From: Vicinamibacterales bacterium
Lineage (GTDB): Bacteria > Acidobacteriota > Vicinamibacteria > Vicinamibacterales > JAKQTR01
DNA length: 64,000 nt
NCBI GenBank assembly: GCA_025456345.1
Contig: JALOKU010000009.1
Coordinates: 1-64,000, forward strand
Reading direction: 5' to 3'
Below the pieces are notes generated by a model that was not told the origin of the DNA, ran no database searches, and saw only the letters and a program-made list of their open reading frames with translations. Shown piece by piece: positions 9,820 through 25,630 of the stretch. The position numbers and the translations under genes were made by a program. The first letter of the stretch is position 1, and the number at the start of each line of letters is the position of its first letter.

Positions 9820-12531
9820 TTGCCTGCCGTCACCGTCTCGGGTACGTTGCTCAGACATCCCTGTGGAGGTTGCATGCTCGCCCCCCTGGTGTCGGCGTTC
9901 ACCCGGCTCTTCGCCTACGTCGCGAGGCCCATCATCGGCCTCCGCTACCGCATCGAGGTCCGCGGCCTCGAGGCCGTCAAGCGGAAGGGGCGGCGCGGCA
10001 TTCTGTTCCTGCCGAACCACTCGTCGCTGCTGGACCCGGCCTTCATCGTCGCGCACCTCTACCCCGCCTTTCAACTGCGCCCGCTCGCGGACGAGCACCA
10101 GGTCAACCGGACCGTGTTCGGCTACATCGCCCTGCTCTACGGCTCCCGCATCCTGCCGAACCTGGAGCGCAGCGGCGCGGGCGCCCGCGATCGCACCCGC
10201 CAGGCGCTGCAGGAGATCGCCGGCGGCCTGAAGGCCGGCGAGAACATCCTGCTCTACCCGGCCGGCCGTCTGAAGCGCCAGTACCTGGAGGACATCGGCA
10301 GCGCGAGCGGCGTCGAAACGCTCGTCAAGGCGGTGCCTGACGTCCGGATCGTGCTCGTGCGGCACAACGGACTCTGGGGCAGCAGTTTCAGCCTCGGGTA
10401 CAACGGCGAGATGCCGGACATCGGCGCGGCCCTCGCACGCGGGATCAAGTACCTCCTGCTGAACGGCCTCTTCTTCCTGCCGAAACGGCGGATGACGGTC
10501 GAACTGGTCGAGCCGGAAGACTTCCCGCGAACGGGCACGCGATCCGAGATCAACCGGTACCTCGAGCGCTTCTACAACGAAGGCGCCGCGCGGAACACGT
10601 ACGTGCCGTACGGGTTCTGGGAAAAGGGCGGCACGCGCGAGGTGCCGGACCCGGTGCAGGAAGCGACGCTGGCCGATGCGTCGGCGGTGTCACCCGCCAC
10701 GCAAGACCTCGTGCTCGCGCATCTTCGCGAGGCGTCGGGCCGGGGCGACGTGGCCGTCGAGCATCACCTCTCGAAGGACCTGGGGTTCGACAGCCTGGCG
10801 ACCGCCGAGCTGGTGACCTGGCTCCAGCAGGAGTTCGGGTTCTCAGTCGACACGCCCGAGAGTCTCAACACGGTTGCCGACGTCATGCTCGCGGCCGCCG
10901 GCCGGGGCGTGTCCGCCAAGGCGTCCGATCTGAAGGCCCCGCCCACCGCATGGTTCGCCGCAGCCGGGAACCGCTCGGTCCTCACCCTGCCGCAGGGCGA
11001 CACGCTGACGGCCGTGTTCCTGCAGCAGGCCGCGGGCCGCGCCGGCCAGCCGTTGTTCGCGGACCAGGCCAGCGGCACGCGCACCTACCGCGACCTGGTG
11101 ACGGCGGTCCTCGTGCTGAAGCCGAAGCTCGAGCAGCTGCCCGGATCGTACCTCGGCATCATGATGCCGGCATCGGTCGGCGCCTCCGTGTTCCTGCTCG
11201 CCGCTCTTTTCGCCGGCAAGACGCCGGTCATGGTGAACTGGACGACCGGCCCGCGAGCGCTGCGGCATTCGCTCGACACCCTCGGCGTCACCTCCGTCGT
11301 GACCGCGCGGGCGCTCGTCGCGAAACTGGGGTCGTCAGGCGTCGACCTCTCGGGCATCGAGGACACGTTCCTGTTTGTCGAGGACCTTCTGGCGTCGGTC
11401 GGTCCGGCCGAGAAGCTGAGGGCCGCGCTGAGCAGCCGGCTCAGCTGGGCGCCGCTCGAACGGGCCGTGCCGCCCGACACGGCCGTCGTCCTGTTCACGA
11501 GCGGATCGGAGAGCCTGCCGAAGGCCGTGCCGTTGACCCACCGCAATCTGCTGACGAACATCGCCGACATCCTGACCATGGGACATCTGGAGGAGGGCGA
11601 CATCACGGTCGGGCTGCTGCCGCCCTTCCACTCCTTTGGACTCACCACCACCGTGCTGCTGTCGTGGTGCCTGGGCCTGCGCACGGTGTTCCATCCCAAC
11701 CCGACCGAATCGGCGCTGCTGGCGCGCGTGATCGAGACCAACAAGGCCACGGTGCTCTTCGGCACGCCGACGTTCCTCGGCGGGATCGTACGGGTGGCGG
11801 CCGACCGGCAGCTCCGAAGCCTCCGGCTCGCCGTGACGGGCGCCGAGAAGTGCCCCGACAGCCTCTTCGCGACGCTCGGCCAGCGCTGGCCGTCGCTCAT
11901 CGTGCTCGAGGGATACGGCATCACCGAGTGCTCGCCCGTGGTCGCGGTGAACCCCATGGACGAACCGGTTCCCGGCACGATCGGCAGGCTGATGCCGTCG
12001 GTGGAAGGTGCCGTCGTGGACCTCGATCTTGCGCGGCGCGCGGCGCCCGGTGAAACCGGCATGCTGCTGGTGCGCGGTCCCAGCGTGTTCGGCGGGTACC
12101 TGCACTACGCGGGCGAGTCGCCGTTTGTGACCTTCGATGGCCGGTCCTGGTATCGAACCGGGGACCTGGTCGTGATGGCCGCCGACGGCCGCCTGACCTT
12201 CAAGGGCCGGCTCAAGCGTTTCATCAAGCTCGGCGGCGAGATGGTCTCGCTGCCGGCGATCGAGGCCGTCCTCCAACCGCACTTCGGCGAGGCCGACGAC
12301 GGGCCGGTGATGGCCGTTGAGGCCATCGGCCATCCGGATCATCCTGACGTCGTGCTGTTCACGAGACGCCCGGCCGACCGCGCCGAGGTCAATGGCCTCA
12401 TCAAGGAGGCCGGGCTGAGCGCCCTGCACTACGTCCGGCAGGTCACGGTGGTGGAGGCGATCCCGGTGCTCGGCACCGGCAAGACCGACTACCGGGCGCT
12501 GAAGGCCCGCTACTCGCCCCCGGACGCCTGA
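9820..12531 (+). CDS. Fusion protein: PlsC-type acyltransferase - acyl carrier domain - AMP-dependent acyl ligase
   Basis: LPNHSSLLDPAF; LSKDLGFDSLATAELV phosphopantetheine site; LFTSGSESLPKAVPLTHRN; YGITECSPVVAVNP; YRTGDLV. Start may be 9874. Confidence 0.88.
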   Translation: MPAVTVSGTLLRHPCGGCMLAPLVSAFTRLFAYVARPIIGLRYRIEVRGLEAVKRKGRRGILFLPNHSSLLDPAFIVAHLYPAFQLRPLADEHQVNRTVFGYIALLYGSRILPNLERSGAGARDRTRQALQEIAGGLKAGENILLYPAGRLKRQYLEDIGSASGVETLVKAVPDVRIVLVRHNGLWGSSFSLGYNGEMPDIGAALARGIKYLLLNGLFFLPKRRMTVELVEPEDFPRTGTRSEINRYLERFYNEGAARNTYVPYGFWEKGGTREVPDPVQEATLADASAVSPATQDLVLAHLREASGRGDVAVEHHLSKDLGFDSLATAELVTWLQQEFGFSVDTPESLNTVADVMLAAAGRGVSAKASDLKAPPTAWFAAAGNRSVLTLPQGDTLTAVFLQQAAGRAGQPLFADQASGTRTYRDLVTAVLVLKPKLEQLPGSYLGIMMPASVGASVFLLAALFAGKTPVMVNWTTGPRALRHSLDTLGVTSVVTARALVAKLGSSGVDLSGIEDTFLFVEDLLASVGPAEKLRAALSSRLSWAPLERAVPPDTAVVLFTSGSESLPKAVPLTHRNLLTNIADILTMGHLEEGDITVGLLPPFHSFGLTTTVLLSWCLGLRTVFHPNPTESALLARVIETNKATVLFGTPTFLGGIVRVAADRQLRSLRLAVTGAEKCPDSLFATLGQRWPSLIVLEGYGITECSPVVAVNPMDEPVPGTIGRLMPSVEGAVVDLDLARRAAPGETGMLLVRGPSVFGGYLHYAGESPFVTFDGRSWYRTGDLVVMAADGRLTFKGRLKRFIKLGGEMVSLPAIEAVLQPHFGEADDGPVMAVEAIGHPDHPDVVLFTRRPADRAEVNGLIKEAGLSALHYVRQVTVVEAIPVLGTGKTDYRALKARYSPPDA

Positions 12532-12541
12532 TCGCCGCGGA

Positions 12542-13879
12542 TCAGGCGAGGCGGAACGCGGCCGGCCCTGGTGCCGTTTCGAAGAACACGGCCCGGGCCG
12601 CGGCCTCCGGGTGCGCGCGCTCGTACGCCCGCCGCCACGCGCGGCGGAAGTCCTCGCTGCGTCGTTCCGCCACCATCGCCCAGACGCTGCCGCCGAACCC
12701 GGCACCGAACGCGGACGCCGCGGCCGCGCCCAGGCGGCGGGCTTCGCGGGCCAGGCAGACGGTCTCGGGCACCTGGTTGCCCAGCCACTCTTCGACGGCG
12801 TGCTGCGACTGATCGACAAGCGCGCCGAAGCGGTCCAGGTCGCCGTCGCGCAGCGCGTCGCCCGCGCCGGGCACGATGGTCCGGCTCTCCAGCACGAATT
12901 GATCGAACCGCTGCCGCAGCAGACGGGCGCCGAACTCTTCGTCACCCGCCGCGGCAATGGCCTCGCGGATCGCGTCGGCGGCGCCGCTGTCCTCGACGAC
13001 CGCCGCTTCCAGCGTGCTCACGCGCCGCCCGCTCGTGTCACGCCAGATCTGCAGCACCCTGGCCGCCGCACCAGACGCGCGGTTGTAGGTGGCGAGGGCC
13101 GCGCCGGTCTTTTCGGCGAGCAGACCGCTGAACGCCACGACGAACACGTGCCCCGCGGGCATGGCCACATCCCGCTCGAAGTGGACCGGCGCGAAGCGGT
13201 ACTGGCCGAGCGTCGAGGCCCGGCAGCACAAGATGGCCGTGTGGTCTTCGCTGCCGCCGAAGGTCCCGACGCCTGCGTCTCCGGCCAACGGGCCAAAGGT
13301 CCTGCCGTTCTCGACTGTGCCGAGGTACCCGGCCAGATCCTCCGGATGGCCGATCGCGGCGCGGTAGGCCGGCGTCCGATCCAGCTCGTTGAGCGCCGCC
13401 ACGGCGAGGAAGACCGCCACCATGAACGCACTGGAACTGGACATCCCCGACGCCGGAGGCAGGTCGCTGGCGAAGGCGAGGTCCGCGCCGGCGGCCGCCT
13501 CTGGAAAATTCCGCGCGACGCGCCGCAGCACCGTGGCCGGGTAATTGCTCCAGTGCCCCATCACCGGCTGGAGATCCGGGCCCAGTTCGAACGCTGCGCG
13601 ATCCCCGGTGTCCGCATTCACCACGGTGACGCGGCGGTCGCTCCTCGCCCTGGCGACGAGGCAGAACCCCTGCTCGGCGGCGCACAGCAGGCTCCGCCCG
13701 CCGGCGTAGTCGGTGTGCTTGCCGAGCACCTCGATGCGCCCGGGCACGAAGAACGCCGCCTCCCGTGCGGGGCCCTGCCGGCCGAGTGCGGCGCGCGCAC
13801 GCGCGAACAGCGCGTGCTTGGACGCCGCCGCGCCGGCGCGGAGGCCCGACGTGTCGAGGCCGGCGGCGACGGGTACCAT
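12542..13879 (-). CDS. GHMP-family sugar kinase, galactokinase-like
   Basis: GRIEVLGKHTDYAGGRSLLCA; DLPPASGMSSSSAFMV; GAGFGGSVWAMV. Confidence 0.85.
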   Translation of the reverse strand: MVPVAAGLDTSGLRAGAAASKHALFARARAALGRQGPAREAAFFVPGRIEVLGKHTDYAGGRSLLCAAEQGFCLVARARSDRRVTVVNADTGDRAAFELGPDLQPVMGHWSNYPATVLRRVARNFPEAAAGADLAFASDLPPASGMSSSSAFMVAVFLAVAALNELDRTPAYRAAIGHPEDLAGYLGTVENGRTFGPLAGDAGVGTFGGSEDHTAILCCRASTLGQYRFAPVHFERDVAMPAGHVFVVAFSGLLAEKTGAALATYNRASGAAARVLQIWRDTSGRRVSTLEAAVVEDSGAADAIREAIAAAGDEEFGARLLRQRFDQFVLESRTIVPGAGDALRDGDLDRFGALVDQSQHAVEEWLGNQVPETVCLAREARRLGAAAASAFGAGFGGSVWAMVAERRSEDFRRAWRRAYERAHPEAAARAVFFETAPGPAAFRLA

Positions 13880-14672
13880 CAGAGGGAGACCTCCACGTTG
13901 GCGAGGCGGCTGGCGACACTCGCGATATCGCCGCGGCTGGACAGATCCAGCACGCCCGCACGCATCCGAACGACGCGGAACCTGGTTCCCGTCTCGTGGC
14001 GCGCGAGCCGCACCGCGTCGGTCAGCTCACGCTCGCCCCGCGCCGAGAGGGGCACCCGCCGGCACGCGTCGAGCACCGACGTGTCGAACCGCCAGCAGTT
14101 CATGCTGATGTACACCTGGTTCCCGAACGCCGCCAGGGTCGCGGCGTCGGGCTTCTCGACGATGTCGAGCATCGATTCGTCGCCGCCGATCCGCACCACC
14201 GCAAACTGGCCGACGCGGTCCGCCGGCACGTTGCCCTCGCGAATCATCGCGTCGCGTTCGAACGCCACCAGGCCCGGGCCGTCCAGCGCCGCCAGCGCCC
14301 GGTATGCCTCCACGGGATAGTAGTTGTCGGAGTTCAGCACGAGGAAATCCCGCGATCCGACCACCGGCGCCGCCGCCGCTACGGCGTCGGCGGTGCCCAA
14401 CGGCTGTTCCTGGACGGCGAAGGCGACGCGCACCCGCGTCGGCGCCGCGGCCCCGCCGTAGTACTCGCGCACCGCGGCGTGCTCGGGGCCGATGACGAGG
14501 CAGACCTCGGCCAGGCCGGCGTCCGCCAGCGCGCTCAGGACGTAGTCCAGGAACGGCCGCCCGATGGGAATCATCGCCTTGACGCCCGTGTCGGCCACGC
14601 GCGCCTGGTCGTCGCCGAGCGCGGCGCCGGCGTCGCCCCGCCGCATCCGCGTGCCGAGCCCGCGGGCGAGGA

Positions 14673-20324
<5,652 letters not shown>

Positions 20325-20399
20325 GAAAGCCTCGATGGCGGACCGGCCGGAATCCACCGGGCGCGCCGTTGACGGCAAAGGACCACGTATTCTAGCCCA

Positions 20400-20873
20400 T
20401 CAGGCGGGATTGGCTGCCGGGGCGAGCCGCTTCTGCATGAGGATTTCGTCGGCCTCCTCGATGAGGAAGGCCTTCAGCGTGCCCGCCGCTTCGAACCCGT
20501 GGCGCTCGTAGAAGCGCCTGGCGCGCGGATTGAAAGAGGAGACGCAGAGAAATATGTGGCGTGCGCGTCCCCGGTAGGTGCGCTCGGCGTGGTCGAGCAG
20601 CGCGGCGCCGACTCCGCGGCTCCGGAAACCCGGTGCCGCCGCGATGGAGACGATGTAGGGCGCACCGGCCAGGCCGGCCGGCCGCACCAGAACGAGCCCG
20701 CACCGCTCGCCTCCGGTTTCGGCAATCTCCAGCACGTCCATCGCGGACGTGCAGGCCGCCAGGCACGCGTCGAACCCGCGGCCGAGCGTGAGCCAGGGGT
20801 CCGACGAGGCCATGACTCCGGCCGCCCATTCCGCATCGTCGCCCGCGGCCATTCGGATCGTGACGGCCAGCAT
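20400..20873 (-). CDS. GNAT family N-acetyltransferase
   Basis: SIAAAPGFRSRGVGAALLDHAERTY; FNPRARRFYERHGFEAAGTLKAFLIEEADEILMQKRL. Confidence 0.87.
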   Translation of the reverse strand: MLAVTIRMAAGDDAEWAAGVMASSDPWLTLGRGFDACLAACTSAMDVLEIAETGGERCGLVLVRPAGLAGAPYIVSIAAAPGFRSRGVGAALLDHAERTYRGRARHIFLCVSSFNPRARRFYERHGFEAAGTLKAFLIEEADEILMQKRLAPAANPA

Positions 20874-20947
20874 GCTCGCTCCCGCTATAATCGCCGGGCG
20901 GCCGCCGACGTGCGGCCGCCCGGCACCTGACGCACCAAGAGGACCCG

Positions 20948-21355
20948 ATGGCCTCGATCCCCGCGCTGCTCTTCCCGGATCCCCGGCGCCGCCTGCCCCA
21001 CTCCCGCTGGTGGAACATCGGGGCGCGCACGGTGCACCTCGCCGCCACAGGCATCCTGCTCGGCGGCCACGCCTTCGGCGCTGACGCCGCAACGTTGATG
21101 CCGCTGCTGTGGGCGGCGATCGTGAGCGGCGCGGCCATGATCGCGATCGAGTTGTATCCGACCGCCCACTGGGCCCACCAGGTCTGCGCCCTGTTCGTGT
21201 ACGCGAAGCTGGGCGTGCTCTGCCTGGTGCCGTACCTGTGGGAGCAGCGCGTCGCGCTGCTGCTGGCGGTGCTCGTGCTCGCGTCGGTCGGCGCGCACGC
21301 CCCGCGCAGCGTCCGCCATTACTCGCTCTGGTACCGCCGGGTCATGGTCGACTGA
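20948..21355 (+). CDS. Small integral membrane protein, hypothetical
   Basis: 135 aa with about four hydrophobic segments. Confidence 0.65.
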   Translation: MASIPALLFPDPRRRLPHSRWWNIGARTVHLAATGILLGGHAFGADAATLMPLLWAAIVSGAAMIAIELYPTAHWAHQVCALFVYAKLGVLCLVPYLWEQRVALLLAVLVLASVGAHAPRSVRHYSLWYRRVMVD

Positions 21356-21447
21356 TCACCCGGCGGCGTTCAGCGTCGCTCCGAGGCCCGCTTGCCCCGC
21401 CGAAGCCAGCCGGCAGACCGGTTGGGGAAGGCGGGAGTCCCGGCCAA

Positions 21448-22344
21448 CTACGGCTTCTTCAACCGAAACACATTGAGCACATCCGCCCGGCTCTTGACGG
21501 TGGACCGCTGGGCGTCCTGGCGCTCCCGCGCGAGGCGTTCGAACGTCGGCCCCGGCTTCGCGTGCCGGAAGAACACGCCCGTGTAGAGCTTCTCGCCGTA
21601 CGCCTGCGCCAGGTCCATGGCGGCCAGCCGGTCGGCGGGGTTGTGACTGAGCGACTCCAGCGTCTGCAGCGTCGCTTTCTGCGCCTTGAGCATCTGGTCT
21701 TCCTGCCCGTAGGTGACGCAGGGCGACTGCACGTTGATGAAGGCGAATCCGGGGTAGCGGATGCCTTCCTCGATGATCTTCGCCAGGCCGTTCATGTCGG
21801 CCGGCGTGCCCTGCGCCACGAACTCCGCGCCGTACCCCAGCACGTAGAGCAGCGGGTTCACCGGGCTCTCCATGGCGCCGTGGGCCGACGACACGGTGGC
21901 GAGGCCCCGGCGGGAGGTCGGCGACAGCTGCCCCTTCGTGAGCCCGTAGATCTGGTTGTCCATCACGATGTACGTGATGTCGATGTTGCGCCGGATGGCG
22001 TGGGCCACGTGGCCGCCGCCAATCGAGAAGCCGTCGCCGTCGCCCCCGGCGCACAGCACCAGGAGGTCGGGGTTGGCCAGCTTGATCCCCTGCGCGATGG
22101 GCAGCGATCGCCCGTGCACGCTGTTGAAGCCGTAGGCGGTGGTATAGCCCGGGATGCGGCTCGAGCAGCCGATGCCGGAGATGAACGCGATCTCGTGGGG
22201 AGGCCGGCCCACGTTGGCCAGCGCCCGGTAGATGGCCTGCACGACGCCGAAGTCGCCGCAGCCCGGACACCAGATGGGCTTCAGATCGCTCTTGTAGTCC
22301 TTCGCGGTGTAGTCCTCGACGGGTCTCGCGCTCAGCGTGCTCAT
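21448..22344 (-). CDS. 2-oxoacid:ferredoxin oxidoreductase beta subunit
   Basis: WCPGCGDFGVVQAIYRAL; CAGGDGDGFSIGGGHVAHAIRRNIDITYIVMDNQIYGLTKGQ. Confidence 0.94.
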   Translation of the reverse strand: MSTLSARPVEDYTAKDYKSDLKPIWCPGCGDFGVVQAIYRALANVGRPPHEIAFISGIGCSSRIPGYTTAYGFNSVHGRSLPIAQGIKLANPDLLVLCAGGDGDGFSIGGGHVAHAIRRNIDITYIVMDNQIYGLTKGQLSPTSRRGLATVSSAHGAMESPVNPLLYVLGYGAEFVAQGTPADMNGLAKIIEEGIRYPGFAFINVQSPCVTYGQEDQMLKAQKATLQTLESLSHNPADRLAAMDLAQAYGEKLYTGVFFRHAKPGPTFERLARERQDAQRSTVKSRADVLNVFRLKKP

Positions 22345-22363
22345 GTCCCGTGTCCTCGTGTGC

Positions 22364-24148
22364 CTAGCCCTCGGAGGGCTGCTGGTGCTTTTCGCGCTGC
22401 AGCGCGAGGGAGATCTGGCGCAACCGGTCCGCGACCTCGGCCGGCGTGATGGGGTTCGACCCGCTCTTGGCGAGCTGTTCGATCCCGCGCGGCACGTCGA
22501 CGAACATGCGGAGCAGCCTGAACAGCTGGCTCTGGTGGTTCTGCTCCACCACCAGCCCGCGGGCGATGGACGCGAAGAACTCCTGGTAGACCTGTTCCGA
22601 CACCGGGTAGAGCAGCCGCGGCACCAGCAGCTTCACGCGCAGGCCCTGCGTGAGGGCGAGGTGGAAGGCCTCAATGGCGATGCCCGCGGTGCTGCCCCAG
22701 CTGATCAGGCCGAGGGGCGCGTCGGCATGGCCGTCGACGATGAACAAATCGCGCCGCTGCTTGAGCGGGTCGAACTTCCTCAGCCGCTTGTCGTTCATCC
22801 GGCTGTGCATCTCGCCGTTCGCGGTCGGGGCGCCGTGCTCGTTGTGTTCGATCCCGGAGGCGAGGTAGTTGCCGCCCTTCATGCCGGGGTGGCTGATGGG
22901 GCTGATGCCGGTTTCGGTGAAGCGGAACCGGACGTAGTGCTCGAGTTCCTTCGCCGTCGGCTTCTGCCGCTCGATGATGCGGATCGCCGCCGCGTCGATG
23001 GGCTCGGCCGTCTCCTTGCGCTGCCCCACTTCCTGGTCCGACAGGATGATGACCGGCGTCTGGTACTGCTCGGCGAGGTTGAAGGCCTCGATCGTAACGG
23101 GGAACATGTCCTCGGCGCTGACCGGCGCCAGCACGGGGCGGATCACGTCGCCGTGCGCCGAGAACGCGGCCTGGAACAAGTCCGACTGCTCGCCCTTCGT
23201 CGGGATGCCGGTGGAGGGCCCTCCGCGCTGCACGTTCACGCAGACCAGCGGCAGTTCCGCGATGCTGGCCAGGCCGAGCATTTCGGTCTTGAGCGACATG
23301 CCGGGCCCCGACGTCGCCGTCATCGCCTTCTTGCCGGCGAACGACGCGCCCACCACCGCGCCCACGCCCGCGATCTCGTCCTCGGCCTGCAGCATCGTGC
23401 CGCCGTACTTCCAGATCTCGCGGCCGAGGAAGTGCATGATCTCCGACGAGGGCGTGATCGGGTAGCCGCCGAAGAAGTCGCAACCCGCCACGATCGCGGC
23501 GGCCGCGCAGAGGTCGTTGCCGTCCACGACGAATTTCGCCGTCGGCGCGGAGGGCTCCGCCATGAGGCGGTCGGTCTTGAGGGGATGCTGCTCCGCGAAC
23601 TCGAGGCCTGCGTGGAACGCCTTCTCGGCCCGCTCGATGATCTCCTCGCCCTTCTTTGCCAGGCGCTTCCGGATGCCGGCAATCACTTCCTGGCGGCCGA
23701 TGCCGAGCCAGCCCGACATCAGGCCGAGCACCACGGTGTTCTTCGCCCGGTCGCTCCCGCCGGTCTCACGCGCGATCTGCTCGATCGGTACCGGGATCAC
23801 CTCGGCGGGGGTGACACCCACCAGCGGAATCCTGTCCGGCGCCACGTTCGTGTTGCTGTCGTAGATCACCGTGGTCTGGCCGCCGACGGGCAACTCGGCG
23901 CCGAACTTGAGGAAGTCCTCCCAGTTCAGCGCCACCGCGAGGTCGAGCGACCCGCCCGGGCTGAGGACCTTCGCCGTGCACACGCGCAGCCGGAAACTCG
24001 ACTCACCGCCGCGAATCTGCGGGCCGAAACTCTTGGTGAGGACGCCGTGATAGCCCTCGAGCGCGGCCGCGGTGAGCAGCGATTCGCCTGCCGACACGAT
24101 GCCGTCGCCGCCAGAGCCGGCCATTCCGATGACAAGATCCGTATTCAT
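22364..24148 (-). CDS. 2-oxoacid:acceptor oxidoreductase alpha subunit
   Basis: MNTDLVIGMAGSGGDGIVSAGESLL; GCDFFGGYPITPSSEIMHFLG; MTATSGPGMSLKTEMLGLA. Confidence 0.94.
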   Translation of the reverse strand: MNTDLVIGMAGSGGDGIVSAGESLLTAAALEGYHGVLTKSFGPQIRGGESSFRLRVCTAKVLSPGGSLDLAVALNWEDFLKFGAELPVGGQTTVIYDSNTNVAPDRIPLVGVTPAEVIPVPIEQIARETGGSDRAKNTVVLGLMSGWLGIGRQEVIAGIRKRLAKKGEEIIERAEKAFHAGLEFAEQHPLKTDRLMAEPSAPTAKFVVDGNDLCAAAAIVAGCDFFGGYPITPSSEIMHFLGREIWKYGGTMLQAEDEIAGVGAVVGASFAGKKAMTATSGPGMSLKTEMLGLASIAELPLVCVNVQRGGPSTGIPTKGEQSDLFQAAFSAHGDVIRPVLAPVSAEDMFPVTIEAFNLAEQYQTPVIILSDQEVGQRKETAEPIDAAAIRIIERQKPTAKELEHYVRFRFTETGISPISHPGMKGGNYLASGIEHNEHGAPTANGEMHSRMNDKRLRKFDPLKQRRDLFIVDGHADAPLGLISWGSTAGIAIEAFHLALTQGLRVKLLVPRLLYPVSEQVYQEFFASIARGLVVEQNHQSQLFRLLRMFVDVPRGIEQLAKSGSNPITPAEVADRLRQISLALQREKHQQPSEG

Positions 24149-24242
24149 GGCAATCCCGGGAGACAGTGGGTTCGTGGTGGCCACGTCGACCGACTCAGCC
24201 GGAGGCGGCACCTCACGGCCGACGTAAAGCCCCGCAAGCATA

Positions 24243-25154
24243 TCAGATGGAATCTGGCTCGGGCCAGAGCCACGCCGCACCCCTGACACCGCTGGCATCG
24301 CCGTGGCGCGGGGCGGCCAGCCTCGTGTCGACGCGGTCGGAGAAGACCCACGGCGCCCACTGCGCGGGTACGTGCTCGTAGAGGCGAGTCAGCTTCGACA
24401 ACCCGCCGCCAAGCACGATGACATCGGGGTCGAGCACGTTGATGACGCTCGCGAGCGCGCGCGCCATCCGCCCCTCGTACCGGCGGAGCGTCGCGTCGGC
24501 GTCCGCATCGCCTCCCTCCGCGAGTGCGGCAATCGCCTCGCCGCTCAGCCGGACGCCGGATGCCTGCTCGTGGTCGCGTGCCAGACCGGGGCCAGAGAGG
24601 AACGTCTCGATGCACCCCCGCCGGCCGCAGTAACACGGCCCGCCCGGCCACTCCTCCGGCCCGGGCCAGGGCAGCGGGTTGTGTCCCCACTCCCCCGCGA
24701 TCGCGTTCGGCCCGGTGACGATCTGCTGGCGCACGGCAATGCCGCCGCCGGTGCCGGTGCCGATGATGACGCCGAAGACCACCGCGGCGCCGGCCGCTGC
24801 GCCGTCACACGCCTCGGAGAGCGCGAAGCAGTTCGCGTCGTTGGCCAGCCGCACGGCGCGGCCGAGCGCCCGGTCGAGGTCCTGCTGCAGCGGCCTCCCG
24901 TTGAGCCATGTGGAGTTGGCGTTCTTCACGAGACCGGTCGCGGGCGAGACGGCGCCGGGCATGCCGATGCCCACCGTGCCGCGCGACCCGGCCTCCGCCT
25001 CGAGCGTGGCCACCAGCCCGGCAATCGCCCGGACCGTGGCGCCGTAGTCGTCCCGCGGCGTCGCGATGCGCCGGCCAGCCGCGACCCGGCCGCCCGCCGC
25101 GAGCGCGATGCCTTCGATTTTCGTGCCGCCGAGGTCGATGCCGATTCGAACCAT
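24243..25154 (-). CDS. ROK family sugar kinase
   Basis: MVRIGIDLGGTKIEGIALA; GEWGHNPLPWPG; CYCGRRGCIETFLSGPGL. Confidence 0.93.
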   Translation of the reverse strand: MVRIGIDLGGTKIEGIALAAGGRVAAGRRIATPRDDYGATVRAIAGLVATLEAEAGSRGTVGIGMPGAVSPATGLVKNANSTWLNGRPLQQDLDRALGRAVRLANDANCFALSEACDGAAAGAAVVFGVIIGTGTGGGIAVRQQIVTGPNAIAGEWGHNPLPWPGPEEWPGGPCYCGRRGCIETFLSGPGLARDHEQASGVRLSGEAIAALAEGGDADADATLRRYEGRMARALASVINVLDPDVIVLGGGLSKLTRLYEHVPAQWAPWVFSDRVDTRLAAPRHGDASGVRGAAWLWPEPDSI

Positions 25155-25222
25155 GATGCCGTCCGCCCGCGCCGCCCCCGTCAGCCGGGTCGCCGCGCCC
25201 GGCGCCCTGTTATGATACGCGG

Positions 25223-25552
25223 ATGGCGCTACAAGAGCGGGACTTCTACACCGAGACCCAGGGGACGCGGCCCGCCAGCTACGCGTGCCCCCACTGCAAG
25301 CGGCGCAATGACTACCAGATTCACTGGGTGACGCGGATCAAGAAGGACCGCCTGCCGCCGGGAGCCGACGATCGCGACCGCGCCCAGTTCCCCAAGCTGC
25401 GCAACTACATGATCCGCACCGACGACCTGGTGACCTGCCTCACCTGCCGCCGGCGCTTCGAGGTCCCGAGCCACCAGTCCCTCGTCTTCCTCGCCGACGG
25501 ACAGGGCCCGGTCCAGTACGACCCCGACGACGACAATTTCGGCAATCGCTGA
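25223..25552 (+). CDS. Small zinc-ribbon-like hypothetical protein
   Basis: CPHCKRRNDYQIHW and CLTCRRRFEV CxxC pairs; promoter-like TATGAT just upstream. Confidence 0.6.
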   Translation: MALQERDFYTETQGTRPASYACPHCKRRNDYQIHWVTRIKKDRLPPGADDRDRAQFPKLRNYMIRTDDLVTCLTCRRRFEVPSHQSLVFLADGQGPVQYDPDDDNFGNR

Positions 25553-25630
25553 CCGCAACGCCGCGACGGCCGTACGCCAGCCGAAGCTCGCCGGTGACGA
25601 CGCCTCCCATCCCGTTCTGACGAGGCGTCA

